This document shows, in pieces, positions 15,578-24,201 of a stretch of DNA of 64,000 bases (positions are counted from its first letter, which is position 1; each line of letters opens with the position of its first letter). The notes below the pieces were generated by a model that saw only the letters and a program-made list of their open reading frames with translations, had not been told where the DNA came from and made no database searches. The stretch is from Streptomyces mutabilis (GTDB taxonomy: Bacteria; Actinomycetota; Actinomycetes; Streptomycetales; Streptomycetaceae). The translations under genes and the position numbers were made by a program. The DNA lies in NCBI RefSeq assembly GCF_014649815.1, contig NZ_BMTT01000001.1, forward strand, positions 620,001 to 684,000, in the 5' to 3' direction.

Positions 15578-18225
15578 GCCGGGTCTCCGATCAGGGTGAG
15601 GAAAGCGTCCTCGAGGCGCCGGTGGGGGCCCACCGACTCCACGGGCACCTCGAGGCGGACGAGTTCGGCGATCAGGTCCCGGGCGGTGCCGCCGGGTCCG
15701 AGGCGGACCAGCAGGCCGCCGTCGGCCGCCGCCGCCGAGGCCACGCCCGGCAGGGCGGCCACCTTCTCGACCAGGGGCGCGTCCACCGCCGCGGAGGTGC
15801 CCACCAGCAGCGTGTCCCCGGAGCCGACGATCTCGCCGACCGGGCCCGCCTGGACGAGCCGCCCGCGGTCCATGACCACCAGGTGGGTGCAGCTCTGCTC
15901 GACCTCGGACAGCAGGTGGCTGGAGACGATCACCGTGCGGCCGGCCGCCGCGTAACGGATCATCACCTCGCGCATCTCGCGGATCTGCGGCGGGTCCAGG
16001 CCGTTGGTCGGCTCGTCCAGGATCAGCAGGTCGGGCAGGCCCAGCATGGCCTGGGCGATGGCCAACCGCTGGCGCATGCCCTGCGAGTAGGTGCGCACCG
16101 CGCGGGCGAGCGCGTCGCCGAGACCGGCGATCTCCAGGGCCTCGTCCAGGTGGGCGTCCTCGGGCGGGCGGCCGGTGGCCCGCCAGTACAGCTCCAGGTT
16201 CTCCCGGCCGGACAGGTGCGGCAGGAAGCCGGCGCCCTCGACGAACGCGCCGACGCGGGAGAGCACCGGGGCGCCGGGCGCGATGGCGTGACCGAAGACG
16301 CGGATCTCGCCGCCGTCCGGCGTGATCAGGCCCATGAGCATGCGCAGGGTCGTCGTCTTGCCCGCGCCGTTGGGTCCGAGCAGTCCGAGCACCTGGCCCG
16401 GCTCGACGCGGAAGGACAGGTCCCGGACGGCGTACCGGTCGCCGGACTTGCCGTACCGCTTGGTCAGGCCGGTGATCCGCAGCGGTACGCCGGCCAGCGC
16501 GGGGTCGGGCGGCGGCGCGGTGGTGCGGCGGCGGGCGGTCACCAGCAGGGCCGCGGCCACGGCGGCGCCCGCGAGGGGCGCCCCCCAGACCCAGGCCGGC
16601 AGCCCGGCCACCTGGCCGGTGTCGCGGAGGCCCGTCGGGACGGCCAGGTCGCCCTTCAGGGAGACGGTGTACGTGGCGGGAGCGGCCGGGGAGGCGTAGC
16701 CGAGGTCGGTGGAGGACAGGACCAGGCGCAGGCGGTGGCCGCGCTCCACCTCGTGGTCGATCGCGGGCAGGGCCAGCTTCACGTCCCTGCCGTCGCCGAT
16801 GTCGTCCACCCGGACGGGCGTGACCAGTTGGGAGGGGAGCACCGGCTGGGTGCCGCCCGGCCCGACGTCGTACACCTTGGCGAAGAGCACGGCTTCGTCC
16901 TCGGTGGACTTCACGTGCACGGTGGCGGTCGGCGAGCCGGTGATCCGGACGTCCTCCTCCAGCGGTGCCGACTCGAAGGCTGCGTGCTGGCCGGGGAAGT
17001 CGAGGGAGACGCCGATACCGAGGGAGGAGAGCTGGGAGAGTCCGCCGGAGCCGCCGATGCCGGGGAGGGCGGAGACGGCGGGCGGGCTCGCGCCGGGCGG
17101 GTTGTCGAAGGACTGCTCGCGGCCGCGCAGTTCGATCGTGCGCGGCTCGCCGGCCAGGCCCGGGTAGGAGTCGGCGCTCACGCCCTCCAGGCGGGGTTCG
17201 CCGTCGCCGCTGCCGGTGCCCAGGGTGCGGGTGACGCGGAAGGCGGGGCCGGTGCCGGCCGACTCGTCGTCCTTCAGATAGCGGTCGAACCACGCCCCGA
17301 CGCGGGCCTGGACGCGGTCCGTCTCCATGTCGCCGCCGTCGTGCCCGCCCGCGATCCAGTCGACGGCCACCGGGGCGCCGTCGTCCCCGATCGCCTGGGC
17401 GGCCAGGTCGGCCTGGCTCAGCGGGAAGAGGGAGTCGGTCTGCCCCTGGACCAGCAGCGTCGGTACGTCGATGCGGTCGGCGACGGCCTGCGGGCTGCGT
17501 TCGTCGAGGAGAGCCGTGGCGCGCGCGTCCGGCGTCCCGGACTCGGCGACCCGCTGGTACATGCGGCACAGCCGGTCCTCGAACCGCTCGCAGCCACCGC
17601 CCAGGTTGACGAAGATGCCCGCCCACAGCTTCTTGAAGACGCCGTTCGGGAAGAGGGCGTCCGAGAGGTTCCAGTACGTGACGGCCGGGGCGATCGCGTC
17701 GACCCGGTGGTCGTGCCCGGCGGCCAGCAGCGCGACCGCGCCGCCGTAGGAGCCGCCGGTCACGCCCACGCGCGGGTCGCCCCGCTCGTCCAGCCGCACC
17801 TCGGGTCGCTTCGCCAGCCAGTCGATCAGCCGGGACACGTCGGCGACCTCGCCGTCCGGGGCGTTCAGCCCGATCTTCCCGGTGGACTCGCCGAAGCCGC
17901 GCGCCGACCAGGTCAGGACCGCGTACCCGTCGCGGGCGAGGTCCTCCGCCTGGTCCCGTACGTCGGCCTTGCTGCCGCCGAAGCCGTGCGCGAGAAGGAC
18001 GGCCGGGCGGCGGCCGTCGGTGCCCGCCGTGAAGAAGGAGGTGTCCAGGCGCACCCCGTCGCCCACCGTCACGACCCGGTCCGAGCGGTGCACCGGCGGC
18101 GGGTCGTCACCGGCGACGGCCGTCCAGGTCCCGGCGCCGGCGAGCACGACGACGACGGCCGCGGCGGCGAGGATCCGCCGCGGCCCCCGTAGCAGCCCTC
18201 GCACGCGGGGCAGTCGAAGATCCAT
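15574..18225 (-). CDS. Secreted S15-like alpha/beta hydrolase fused to an ABC ATPase
   Basis: This 883-aa protein has two parts. After an N-terminal membrane segment (about residues 17-38), residues 50-540 form an alpha/beta hydrolase of the X-Pro dipeptidyl-peptidase/CocE kind. The nucleophile is Ser159 in GGSYGG, with Asp264 (GQTDSLF) and His295 (GGHDGG) as likely triad partners, and the characteristic C-terminal jelly-roll-like domain follows. A second membrane segment (about 541-564) leads into a cytoplasmic ABC ATPase (581-883). Its Walker A is GPNGAGKT at 617-624, with signature YSQGMRQR and Walker [14 protein letters not shown]. The topology puts the hydrolase outside and the ATPase inside. 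It is coupled to the permease gene. The fusion may link substrate processing to export or signalling, which is inference. Confidence 0.9.
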   Translation of the reverse strand: MDLRLPRVRGLLRGPRRILAAAAVVVVLAGAGTWTAVAGDDPPPVHRSDRVVTVGDGVRLDTSFFTAGTDGRRPAVLLAHGFGGSKADVRDQAEDLARDGYAVLTWSARGFGESTGKIGLNAPDGEVADVSRLIDWLAKRPEVRLDERGDPRVGVTGGSYGGAVALLAAGHDHRVDAIAPAVTYWNLSDALFPNGVFKKLWAGIFVNLGGGCERFEDRLCRMYQRVAESGTPDARATALLDERSPQAVADRIDVPTLLVQGQTDSLFPLSQADLAAQAIGDDGAPVAVDWIAGGHDGGDMETDRVQARVGAWFDRYLKDDESAGTGPAFRVTRTLGTGSGDGEPRLEGVSADSYPGLAGEPRTIELRGREQSFDNPPGASPPAVSALPGIGGSGGLSQLSSLGIGVSLDFPGQHAAFESAPLEEDVRITGSPTATVHVKSTEDEAVLFAKVYDVGPGGTQPVLPSQLVTPVRVDDIGDGRDVKLALPAIDHEVERGHRLRLVLSSTDLGYASPAAPATYTVSLKGDLAVPTGLRDTGQVAGLPAWVWGAPLAGAAVAAALLVTARRRTTAPPPDPALAGVPLRITGLTKRYGKSGDRYAVRDLSFRVEPGQVLGLLGPNGAGKTTTLRMLMGLITPDGGEIRVFGHAIAPGAPVLSRVGAFVEGAGFLPHLSGRENLELYWRATGRPPEDAHLDEALEIAGLGDALARAVRTYSQGMRQRLAIAQAMLGLPDLLILDEPTNGLDPPQIREMREVMIRYAAAGRTVIVSSHLLSEVEQSCTHLVVMDRGRLVQAGPVGEIVGSGDTLLVGTSAAVDAPLVEKVAALPGVASAAAADGGLLVRLGPGGTARDLIAELVRLEVPVESVGPHRRLEDAFLTLIGDPA

Positions 18226-18487
18226 GCGTCAACGGTACGGGCCGCCGCCGACATCGGGGGCAGCCCCGGGGCCGAACCTCCGCCCCTCCCACGGAGGTAC
18301 GGGACGGGCACCGCGTACCGCGGACGCGGTAGGGGGGAGTTACTGGCGGATTACGTCCGGGGCCTTCCGGCGGACGGGGGCGGGGCTAAGGGACGTCCCG
18401 TCGTCCGGTGACCGGACGCTGTCGGTGACGCCCGGTAGAGTCCTGGGCACAGGTGAATCACAGAAACACGGCAACGGGTGGGGACTC

Positions 18488-19345
18488 ATGAACCTGAGGT
18501 ACAGCGCGGCCTGGGTGGGGCTGACGGCGGCGGCGATGGTCGCGGCGACCGCGTGCGGATCGGAGAGCGCCAAGTCGGCGGCGGAAAGCGCCGGCAAGGC
18601 GGCCGACACGGCCGTGAGCAAGGCTGACACGATCATGGCGGCGCTCTCGCGGGCCACCGACCGGACCGAGGAGCTGGGCTCCGCCGAGGTCAGGACGACG
18701 ACCGACCTGGGCACCGGCGAGCCGATCGCCATGGACGGCACCTATTCCTGGGGCGACGGCTACGCGCTCGATGTCGAGATGGACACCGAGGCCGTGCAGA
18801 TGCAGGACCTCACGGACTCGCCGACCGTGCGCACCCTGTTCGTCGACGGCGCCTACTACTACGACATCGATCCGCAGCCCGACGGCCCGCTCGAGGGCAA
18901 GGAATGGATCAAGATCGACGGGTCGGCGGTGTTCGGCGAGTCGGGCGCCGCCGCGTTCAGCGGGGGCGGCGGGGCCAGCCCGGCGGACTCCATGAAGGGT
19001 CTCAAGTACGCGAGCGACGTCGAGGACCTCGGCGCGGAGACCGTCAACGGCAAGCCCACGACCCACTACCGTGCGGTGCTCGACGAGAAGGACCTGGGCA
19101 AGTTCAAGGAGGCCTTCAGCGGCGCCGACAGCATGCTCGACTCCACCGGCGGCGACTCGATCACCATGGACATCTGGGTGGGCGAGAAGGATCTGCCGGT
19201 GCGCCTGGAGCAGGAGTTCGGCGCCATGAAGGTCACCATGGACTTCGACAAGTTCGGCGCCACCGAGGAGATCGTGGCCCCGCCCGCGCATGAGGTCGGG
19301 GACCTCACCGAGGAAGTGAAGAACTCGGGCGCGACGGCCGGCTGA
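18488..19345 (+). CDS. LppX/LprG-like lipoprotein
   Basis: This 285-aa lipoprotein has signal peptide residues 1-20 with lipobox VAATAC. The body resembles the LolA-fold LppX/LprAFG proteins of actinobacteria, with an amphipathic N-terminal helix, repeated short strands and a central YYYDI stretch. Family members shuttle lipids or lipoglycans across the envelope. I chose the ATG at 18488; the preceding open frame is a shadow of the hydrolase gene. A Gly/Ala/Ser-rich insert (about residues 154-168) breaks the fold's middle. It is followed at once by a strong hairpin terminator. It diverges from the hydrolase-ABC operon, with 262 bp of promoter sequence between. Confidence 0.78.
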   Translation: MNLRYSAAWVGLTAAAMVAATACGSESAKSAAESAGKAADTAVSKADTIMAALSRATDRTEELGSAEVRTTTDLGTGEPIAMDGTYSWGDGYALDVEMDTEAVQMQDLTDSPTVRTLFVDGAYYYDIDPQPDGPLEGKEWIKIDGSAVFGESGAAAFSGGGGASPADSMKGLKYASDVEDLGAETVNGKPTTHYRAVLDEKDLGKFKEAFSGADSMLDSTGGDSITMDIWVGEKDLPVRLEQEFGAMKVTMDFDKFGATEEIVAPPAHEVGDLTEEVKNSGATAG

Positions 19346-19356
19346 GACCGCACGGC

Positions 19357-19390
19357 GGTGCCCCGGCCCGCACGGGTGGGCCGGGGCACC
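19357..19390. terminator. Bidirectional terminator hairpin
   Basis: GGTGCCCCGGCCC pairs perfectly with GGGCCGGGGCACC (13-bp stem, 8-nt loop). It sits between the stops of the lipoprotein gene and the convergent mmsA, and serves both. Confidence 0.88.
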
Positions 19391-19435
19391 GGAGCCCGGG
19401 TGGTCGAGCTCAGTGGTCGCGCTCAGCGGTCCAGC

Positions 19436-20938
19436 TCAGTGGTTGCGCGGGAAGCCCAGGTCCACGCCCGCCGGGGCGTCGGCCGGGTCCGGCCAGCGCG
19501 TGGTGACGACCTTGCCGCGGGTGTAGAAGTGCGTGCCGTCGTTGCCGTAGACGTGGTGGTCGCCGAAGAGCGAGTCCTTCCAGCCGCCGAAGGAGTGGTA
19601 GCCGACGGGGACCGGGATCGGGACGTTGACGCCGACCATGCCGGCCTCGACCTCCAGCTGGAAGCGGCGGGCCGCGCCGCCGTCCCGGGTGAAGATCGCG
19701 GTGCCGTTGCCGAAGGGGGAGGCGTTGATGAGCGCCAGGCCCTCCTCGTAGGTGCCCGCGCGCAGCACGCACAGCACCGGGCCGAAGATCTCGTCCTGGT
19801 AGGCCTTCGCCGTGGTCGGCACCTTGTCCAGGAGCGAGATGCCGATCCAGTGGCCGTCCTCGTGGCCGTCGACCGTGTGGCCGGTGCCGTCCAGGACGAC
19901 CTCGCAGCCCTCGGCCGCCGCGCCCTCGACGTAGGACGCCACCTTGTCTCGGTGCGCCTCGGTGATGAGGGGGCCCATCTCGGACGCCGGGTCGTCGCCC
20001 GGGCCGATCTTGATCTTCTCGGCGCGTTCGCGGATCTTCTCGACCAGCTCGTCGCCGACCGCGCCGACCGCCACGACCGCGGAGATCGCCATGCAGCGCT
20101 CGCCGGCCGAGCCGTACGCCGCGGAGACGGCCGCGTCGGCCGCCGCGTCGAGGTCGGCGTCGGGCAGCACCAGCATGTGGTTCTTGGCGCCACCGAGGGC
20201 CTGGACGCGCTTGCCGTTCGCCGAGGCGGTGGTGTGGATGTAGCGGGCGATCGGGGTCGAGCCGACGAAGGAGACCGCCTTGACGTCCGGGTGCTCCAGA
20301 AGCCGGTCCACGGCCACCTTGTCACCGTGCACGACGTTGAAGACGCCGTCCGGCAGACCGGCCTCGGCGAGCAACTCGGCGATCCTGTTCGCGGCCGACG
20401 GGTCCTTCTCGCTCGGCTTGAGCACGAAGGTGTTGCCGCAGGCGATGGCGATGGGGAACATCCACATCGGCACCATCGCCGGGAAGTTGAACGGGGTGAT
20501 GCCGGCGACGACGCCGAGCGGCTGCCGGATCGAGGACACGTCGACGCGGGTGGCGACCTGCGTCGACAGCTCCCCCTTCAGCTGCACGCTGATGCCGCAG
20601 GCCAGGTCGACGATCTCCAGGCCGCGCGCGACCTCGCCGAGCGCGTCGGAGTGCACCTTGCCGTGCTCGGCGGTGATCAGCTCGGCGATCTCGTCGCGGT
20701 GGGCGTCCAGCAGCGCCCGGAACTTGAAGAGGATCGAGGTGCGCTGGGCCAGCGAGGACTGACCCCAGGTCAGGTATGCCTCCTTGGCGGCGGCGACCGC
20801 GGCGTCCACCTCTTCGACCGAGGCGAAGGCGACCTTGGTGGTGACGGCGCCGGTCGCCGGGTTCGTCACCGGCCCGTACGTGCCCGAGGCGCCTTCGGCG
20901 GTCTTGCCGCCGATCCAGTGGTTGACGATGTTCGTCAT
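19436..20938 (-). CDS. mmsA: Methylmalonate-semialdehyde dehydrogenase (CoA-acylating)
   Basis: This 500-aa aldehyde dehydrogenase converts methylmalonate semialdehyde, or malonate semialdehyde, plus CoA and NAD+ to propionyl- or acetyl-CoA in valine, inositol and beta-alanine catabolism. It has the TPFNFPAMVPMWMFP signature of MmsA and catalytic Cys282 in GSAGERCM. GGAKNH stands where ordinary ALDHs carry the general-base Glu, as expected for CoA-acylating members. I chose the ATG at 20938, with AAGGAG 9 nt upstream; a GTG at 20956 lies within that site. No valine- or inositol-pathway partner is adjacent, and upstream lies a gene-poor stretch with an orphan promoter. Confidence 0.95.
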   Translation of the reverse strand: MTNIVNHWIGGKTAEGASGTYGPVTNPATGAVTTKVAFASVEEVDAAVAAAKEAYLTWGQSSLAQRTSILFKFRALLDAHRDEIAELITAEHGKVHSDALGEVARGLEIVDLACGISVQLKGELSTQVATRVDVSSIRQPLGVVAGITPFNFPAMVPMWMFPIAIACGNTFVLKPSEKDPSAANRIAELLAEAGLPDGVFNVVHGDKVAVDRLLEHPDVKAVSFVGSTPIARYIHTTASANGKRVQALGGAKNHMLVLPDADLDAAADAAVSAAYGSAGERCMAISAVVAVGAVGDELVEKIRERAEKIKIGPGDDPASEMGPLITEAHRDKVASYVEGAAAEGCEVVLDGTGHTVDGHEDGHWIGISLLDKVPTTAKAYQDEIFGPVLCVLRAGTYEEGLALINASPFGNGTAIFTRDGGAARRFQLEVEAGMVGVNVPIPVPVGYHSFGGWKDSLFGDHHVYGNDGTHFYTRGKVVTTRWPDPADAPAGVDLGFPRNH

Positions 20939-20956
20939 GACCGAGAACTCCTTCAC

Positions 20957-21113
20957 AGATGGCGGCGACGGGTCGAGACGTGCCGTTGGTCCAGCTCACG
21001 GGCGGTGACCGGCGACGATCGGGGCGCCGTCCGCGGCCATCGGGTCGCGGTCCGGGGCGTTCGGGTCGCGGTCCGGGGCGTTCGGGTCGCGGTCCGGGGC
21101 GTTCGGGTCGCGG
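20957..21113. repeat. 21-bp tandem repeat block in a gene-poor stretch
   Basis: TCGGGTCGCGGTCCGGGGCGT occurs three times without a mismatch (21040-21060, 21061-21081, 21082-21102), followed by a 13-bp partial copy to 21115. The flanking 20957-21039 contains partly related GC-rich sequence and no gene I can support. The unit length is a multiple of three, so it reads as a heptapeptide in any frame, but no start or Shine-Dalgarno site supports translation. Confidence 0.8.
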
Positions 21114-21392
21114 TCACTGCCATGGGTCCATCCCAGCAGCCGGGCGCTCCGGACGGGCCCGACACTGTGTCTGCGGTTTGGGTGTCCGCGTAGACACGTG
21201 GGGCAGTGTCGGCGGCCGGCGCCCCTGCGGGACGCGGGAACCTCCGGCGCGGGCCGATGCGAGCGGGGAGTCGGCGCTCGCGCCTCGCTCCTGCCAGGGC
21301 GAGGCGGCCGCCCCGCGCCGGAGGCGTTCGGTGGGGGGACCGGCGTCGGCGGTCGCGGACTCCGGGCACCCGGCGATCGGGTCGTGCGCCAT
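21114..21392 (-). CDS. Small ORF of unknown function behind an orphan promoter
   Basis: This 92-codon frame starts at an ATG (21392) with AAGGGGG 6 nt upstream. A good minus-strand promoter lies about 55-80 bp further up (separate entry). The product is Ala/Pro/Arg-rich and matches nothing I recognise. It may be what is left of a longer gene: its start signals look authentic, but the body looks like random GC-rich sequence. The 21-bp repeats begin at its 3' end. Confidence 0.3.
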   Translation of the reverse strand: MAHDPIAGCPESATADAGPPTERLRRGAAASPWQERGASADSPLASARAGGSRVPQGRRPPTLPHVSTRTPKPQTQCRARPERPAAGMDPWQ

Positions 21393-21446
21393 CGCGTTCC
21401 CCCTTCGGTGCCCGCCGTTCACTGCGCGCCGTCGCGTCTCCCCCGG

Positions 21447-21492
21447 TTTCTAGCCCCGCGGGTGCGACCTGTCAATGTTTTGTCCGGACATT
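21447..21492 (-). promoter_or_regulatory. Promoter and palindromic operator reading toward mmsA
   Basis: On the minus strand, -35 TTGACA (21470-21475) and -10 TAGAAA (21447-21452) are separated by exactly 17 bp. Directly upstream is an interrupted palindrome, AATGT and ACATT arms around a perfect TGTCCGGACA (21474-21492). This looks like an upstream-bound activator site. Activation versus repression cannot be decided from sequence. Confidence 0.6.
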
Positions 21493-21793
21493 CGGACGAC
21501 ATGGCCCGAGAGTCAGCCGTCCGCCGTCGCGTCCCACACCGCACAGCGGAAGTCAACGCGCCACGCCTGAACTCCGGCGTACGCGATTGCAGCACTTGTG
21601 TCACAAAGACGCTCCTCCTGTCACACATGTCACGCGGAGGCGGGACTTTCGTCACACCCCGGAACGGGCCCTGACCGCCCAGCACCCGACGTCGTTCACC
21701 CGGCACAGGCTTGGAGATCACCGGCGCGGCATCCGGCTCCCCCCGGCGGCCGTCCCCGGCCGCCGCCGAGGTGCGCGCAGGGAGGTGCAACGA
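21493..21793 (+). promoter_or_regulatory. Leader of the MerR-like gene with repeated GTCAC elements
   Basis: No gene lies here. Between 21597 and 21655 there are several close TGTCAC/CGTCAC elements, including the palindrome-like TTGTGTCACAA (about 21597-21607), then TGTCACACATGTCACGC and CGTCACACC. They may be binding sites for the small DNA-binding protein encoded just downstream. Confidence 0.35.
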
Positions 21794-21985
21794 GTGACCG
21801 ACCGAAGGCTCTGGTCCTACAAGGACATCGCTGCTCACATCCGGGTACAGCCGGACACCGTCCGGTCGTACCGGAAGCACGGGCTGCTGCCGCCACCCGA
21901 CCACGTGGAGGGCGGGAAGCCCTACTGGTACCCGGACACGGTCCGGGCCTGGGTGGCGTCCCGCCCCAGCAACCGGAAGCGGTAG
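21794..21985 (+). CDS. Small MerR-like/excisionase-type DNA-binding protein
   Basis: This 63-aa protein is essentially one winged helix-turn-helix. WSYKDIAAHIRVQPDTV is the recognition-helix region, then SYRKHGLLPPPD and YWYPDTVRAWVASR. It resembles MerR-type HTH_17/excisionase domains and BldC-sized regulators, without an effector domain. I chose the GTG at 21794 because GGGAGGTG lies 7 nt upstream; the longer frame has no such support. Proteins of this type often act as architectural or phage/plasmid regulators, but here it stands alone between mmsA and a GNAT gene. Confidence 0.78.
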   Translation: MTDRRLWSYKDIAAHIRVQPDTVRSYRKHGLLPPPDHVEGGKPYWYPDTVRAWVASRPSNRKR

Positions 21986-22042
21986 CCCCAAGGCCGGCGA
22001 TCCGTTCGCTGTCCCGTGGTCGCAGGGGGCAAGGTTGCGCCC

Positions 22043-22636
22043 ATGGACTTCTCCGTGAAACCCGTCCTGACCGGCTCGAAAACCGTCCTCCGGCCGTTCA
22101 CCCGGCAGGACGCCGACACGATGTGGGAGATCACCGGCGACCCCGAGGTCATCCGCTTCACCTTCGAGCCGACCACAGAACTCACCCGGGAACGGCTGCG
22201 CTCCTGGTACGGCGTGCGTACCGGCGACCCGGACCGGCTCGACCTCGCGGTCACCGACCGCGCCACCGGCGAACTCGTCGGCGAGGTCGTCCTGTACGAG
22301 TGGGACCCGTCAGCCCGCAGCTGCACCTTCCGAACCCTCATCGGCCCCCGGGGACGCGGCCGGGGCCTGGGCAGCGAGGCGACAAGGCTGATCGTCGGCC
22401 ACGGCTTCCACCAGGTGGGCCTGCACCGCGTCCAATTGGAGGTCTACGCAGACAACCCCCGGGCCCGGCGGGTGTACGAGAAGACCGGTTTCGTGGTGGA
22501 GGGGGTGCGGCGCGAAGCCGCGTGGCGGGACGGCGTGTGGGTGGACGAAGTGCTGATGGCAGTCCTCGACCACGAGTGGGCCGCCCACCGCGGGCGGCCC
22601 GACGCCGACCGAGGGCGCCCCGTCACGGCTCGATGA
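22043..22636 (+). CDS. GNAT N-acetyltransferase (RimJ/RimL-like)
   Basis: This 197-aa acetyltransferase uses acetyl-CoA. The typical start is [15 protein letters not shown], the acetyl-CoA loop is [14 protein letters not shown], and the C-terminal [20 protein letters not shown] with EGVRREAAW is characteristic of the RimJ/RimL subgroup that acetylates protein N-termini or small amines. The ATG at 22043 has AAGG 8 nt upstream and is preferred over the in-frame GTG at 22016. Its 3' end overlaps the convergent alcohol dehydrogenase by 14 bp. Confidence 0.88.
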   Translation: MDFSVKPVLTGSKTVLRPFTRQDADTMWEITGDPEVIRFTFEPTTELTRERLRSWYGVRTGDPDRLDLAVTDRATGELVGEVVLYEWDPSARSCTFRTLIGPRGRGRGLGSEATRLIVGHGFHQVGLHRVQLEVYADNPRARRVYEKTGFVVEGVRREAAWRDGVWVDEVLMAVLDHEWAAHRGRPDADRGRPVTAR

Positions 22637-23660
22637 CCGTCACGCCCGCGCCGGGCGCCGTCCCCATCGCCGCGAGGGCCGCCGGGACGGCCTCCAGCCC
22701 GATGGTGGACGTCACCAGCAGGTCGGGGCGGAGCACTCCGCCGCGGACCAGTTCCAGCATCGGCGGGTAGGTGTGCGCGGCCATTCCGTGGCTGCCGGCG
22801 AGTTCGAGCTCCAGGGCGACGGCGCGGGCCATCGGCACCGGTGTGGTGCCGTCGGCCGAGGGCAGCAGCCCGACCTGGACGTGCCGGCCGCGGCGACGCA
22901 GGCCGTTCACGGACGCGGCGCAGGTGACGGGCGAGCCGAGGGCGTCGAGGGAGAGGTGGGCGCCGCCGCCGGTGAGGTCGCGAACGGCCGCCGCGGTGTC
23001 CGGCGTCCGGGACGCGTCCACGCACTCCACCGCGCCGAATGCGCGCGCCAGCTCCAGCGCCCGAACCGACACGTCCACGGCGACCACCCGTGCGCCCGAC
23101 GCCGCCGCGATCATCACCGCGGACAGGCCGACGCCCCCGCAGCCGTGCACCGCGACCCACTCCCCCGCCGCGACGCGGCCCTGCTGCACGACGGCACGGA
23201 AGGCGGTGGCGAACCGGCAGCCCAGCGAGGCGGCCGTGGCGTACGACATGCCCTCGGGCACGGCGACGAGGTTGACGTCGGCGTGGTCGAGCGCCACGTA
23301 CTCGGCGAAGGAACCCCAATGGGTGAAGCCCGGCTGGGTCTGGCGTTCGCACACCTGCTGGTCGCCCGCCGCGCACGCCCCGCAGCTCCCGCAGGCGCAG
23401 ACGAAGGGCACGGTCACCCGGTCGCCGGGCCGCCATCCGGCCACCCGGTCGCCGACCGCCTCGACGACCCCGGCGAGCTCGTGGCCGGGCACGTGCGGCA
23501 GCGTGATGTCCGGGTCGTGGCCCTGCCATCCGTGCCAGTCGCTGCGGCACAGCCCGGTGGCCTCGACGCGGACCACGACGCCGTGCGGCGAGGGCCGCGG
23601 GTCGGCGACCTCCCGCACCTCGGCCGGCTCACCGAAGCGCTCGAACACGACCGCGCGCAT
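22623..23660 (-). CDS. Zinc-dependent alcohol dehydrogenase
   Basis: This 345-aa medium-chain dehydrogenase has catalytic zinc ligands in [10 protein letters not shown] and PGHE. The structural-zinc four-Cys cluster is intact ([17 protein letters not shown]). The Rossmann motif is [18 protein letters not shown] with an acidic residue (VDVS) after strand 2, favouring NAD. The closest groups are bacterial ADHs acting on alcohols or on 2,3-diol or sugar substrates. The specific substrate cannot be assigned. It is transcribed away from the copper genes and converges with the GNAT gene. Confidence 0.88.
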   Translation of the reverse strand: MRAVVFERFGEPAEVREVADPRPSPHGVVVRVEATGLCRSDWHGWQGHDPDITLPHVPGHELAGVVEAVGDRVAGWRPGDRVTVPFVCACGSCGACAAGDQQVCERQTQPGFTHWGSFAEYVALDHADVNLVAVPEGMSYATAASLGCRFATAFRAVVQQGRVAAGEWVAVHGCGGVGLSAVMIAAASGARVVAVDVSVRALELARAFGAVECVDASRTPDTAAAVRDLTGGGAHLSLDALGSPVTCAASVNGLRRRGRHVQVGLLPSADGTTPVPMARAVALELELAGSHGMAAHTYPPMLELVRGGVLRPDLLVTSTIGLEAVPAALAAMGTAPGAGVTVIEP

Positions 23661-23731
23661 CCGTCACCCTCACTTCCGTAGCGGAGTTTCCGCTTCCCGC
23701 CCCTCATCTCACGGCAGGCCCATCCGGCTTC

Positions 23732-23747
23732 ATACCCCCTAGGGGTA
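23732..23747. promoter_or_regulatory. CsoR-type copper operator
   Basis: ATACCCCCTAGGGGTA is a G-tract palindrome of the form bound by actinobacterial CsoR. It lies about 70-86 bp upstream of the copper chaperone start. Copper binding to CsoR would release it and induce the chaperone/ATPase pair. The csoR gene itself is not in the window. Confidence 0.85.
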
Positions 23748-23817
23748 CAGTGGGGGATGAGTGATCCGCGCCGGATCACGCGTACCCGCCACGAACGCCT
23801 TGACGAGGAGCGACAAC

Positions 23818-24057
23818 ATGACCGCCCAGACCGACACCCAGGGCTCCGTCACCACCGTCTACAAGGTGAGCGGAATGAGCTGCGGACACTGCGAGGGCGC
23901 CGTTTCCGGCGAGATCTCCGAGATCGCGGGCGTCGGCTCGGTGCAGGCCGTCGCGTCCACCGGCGTCGTCACCGTAGTCTCCGAGGCGCCCCTCGACGAC
24001 GAGGCCGTACGCGCCGCCGTGGACGAGGCGGGCTTCGAGCTGGTCGGCAGGGCCTGA
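23818..24057 (+). CDS. copZ: CopZ-type copper chaperone
   Basis: This 79-aa heavy-metal-associated domain protein carries Cu(I) to the ATPase. The metal site is GMSCGHC near residues 19-25, and the ferredoxin-like ending DEAVRAAVDEAGFELV matches. I chose the ATG at 23818 because GAGGAG precedes it. It lies 86 bp from the CsoR-type operator and 144 bp from the P-type ATPase, which it probably feeds as an operon partner. Confidence 0.93.
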   Translation: MTAQTDTQGSVTTVYKVSGMSCGHCEGAVSGEISEIAGVGSVQAVASTGVVTVVSEAPLDDEAVRAAVDEAGFELVGRA

Positions 24058-24201
24058 CCGGCCACGTCACCGGGGGACGAGCGCCCATGCGCCGCCCACG
24101 GCCCGAAGGCCCCGCAGCCCCGTTCTGAAGCGCCCAGCACCTCCCACAGCCCCTCCGGCCGGGCCTCGCACGGTCCGGCCGGCTCGTCTGGAGTCCGGAC
24201 C

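Noticed and set aside
14651-15955. Plus-strand ORF over the ABC permease
   Set aside because: Antisense shadow; Gln/Gly/Arg-rich with no start signal, while the minus strand encodes clear membrane helices.
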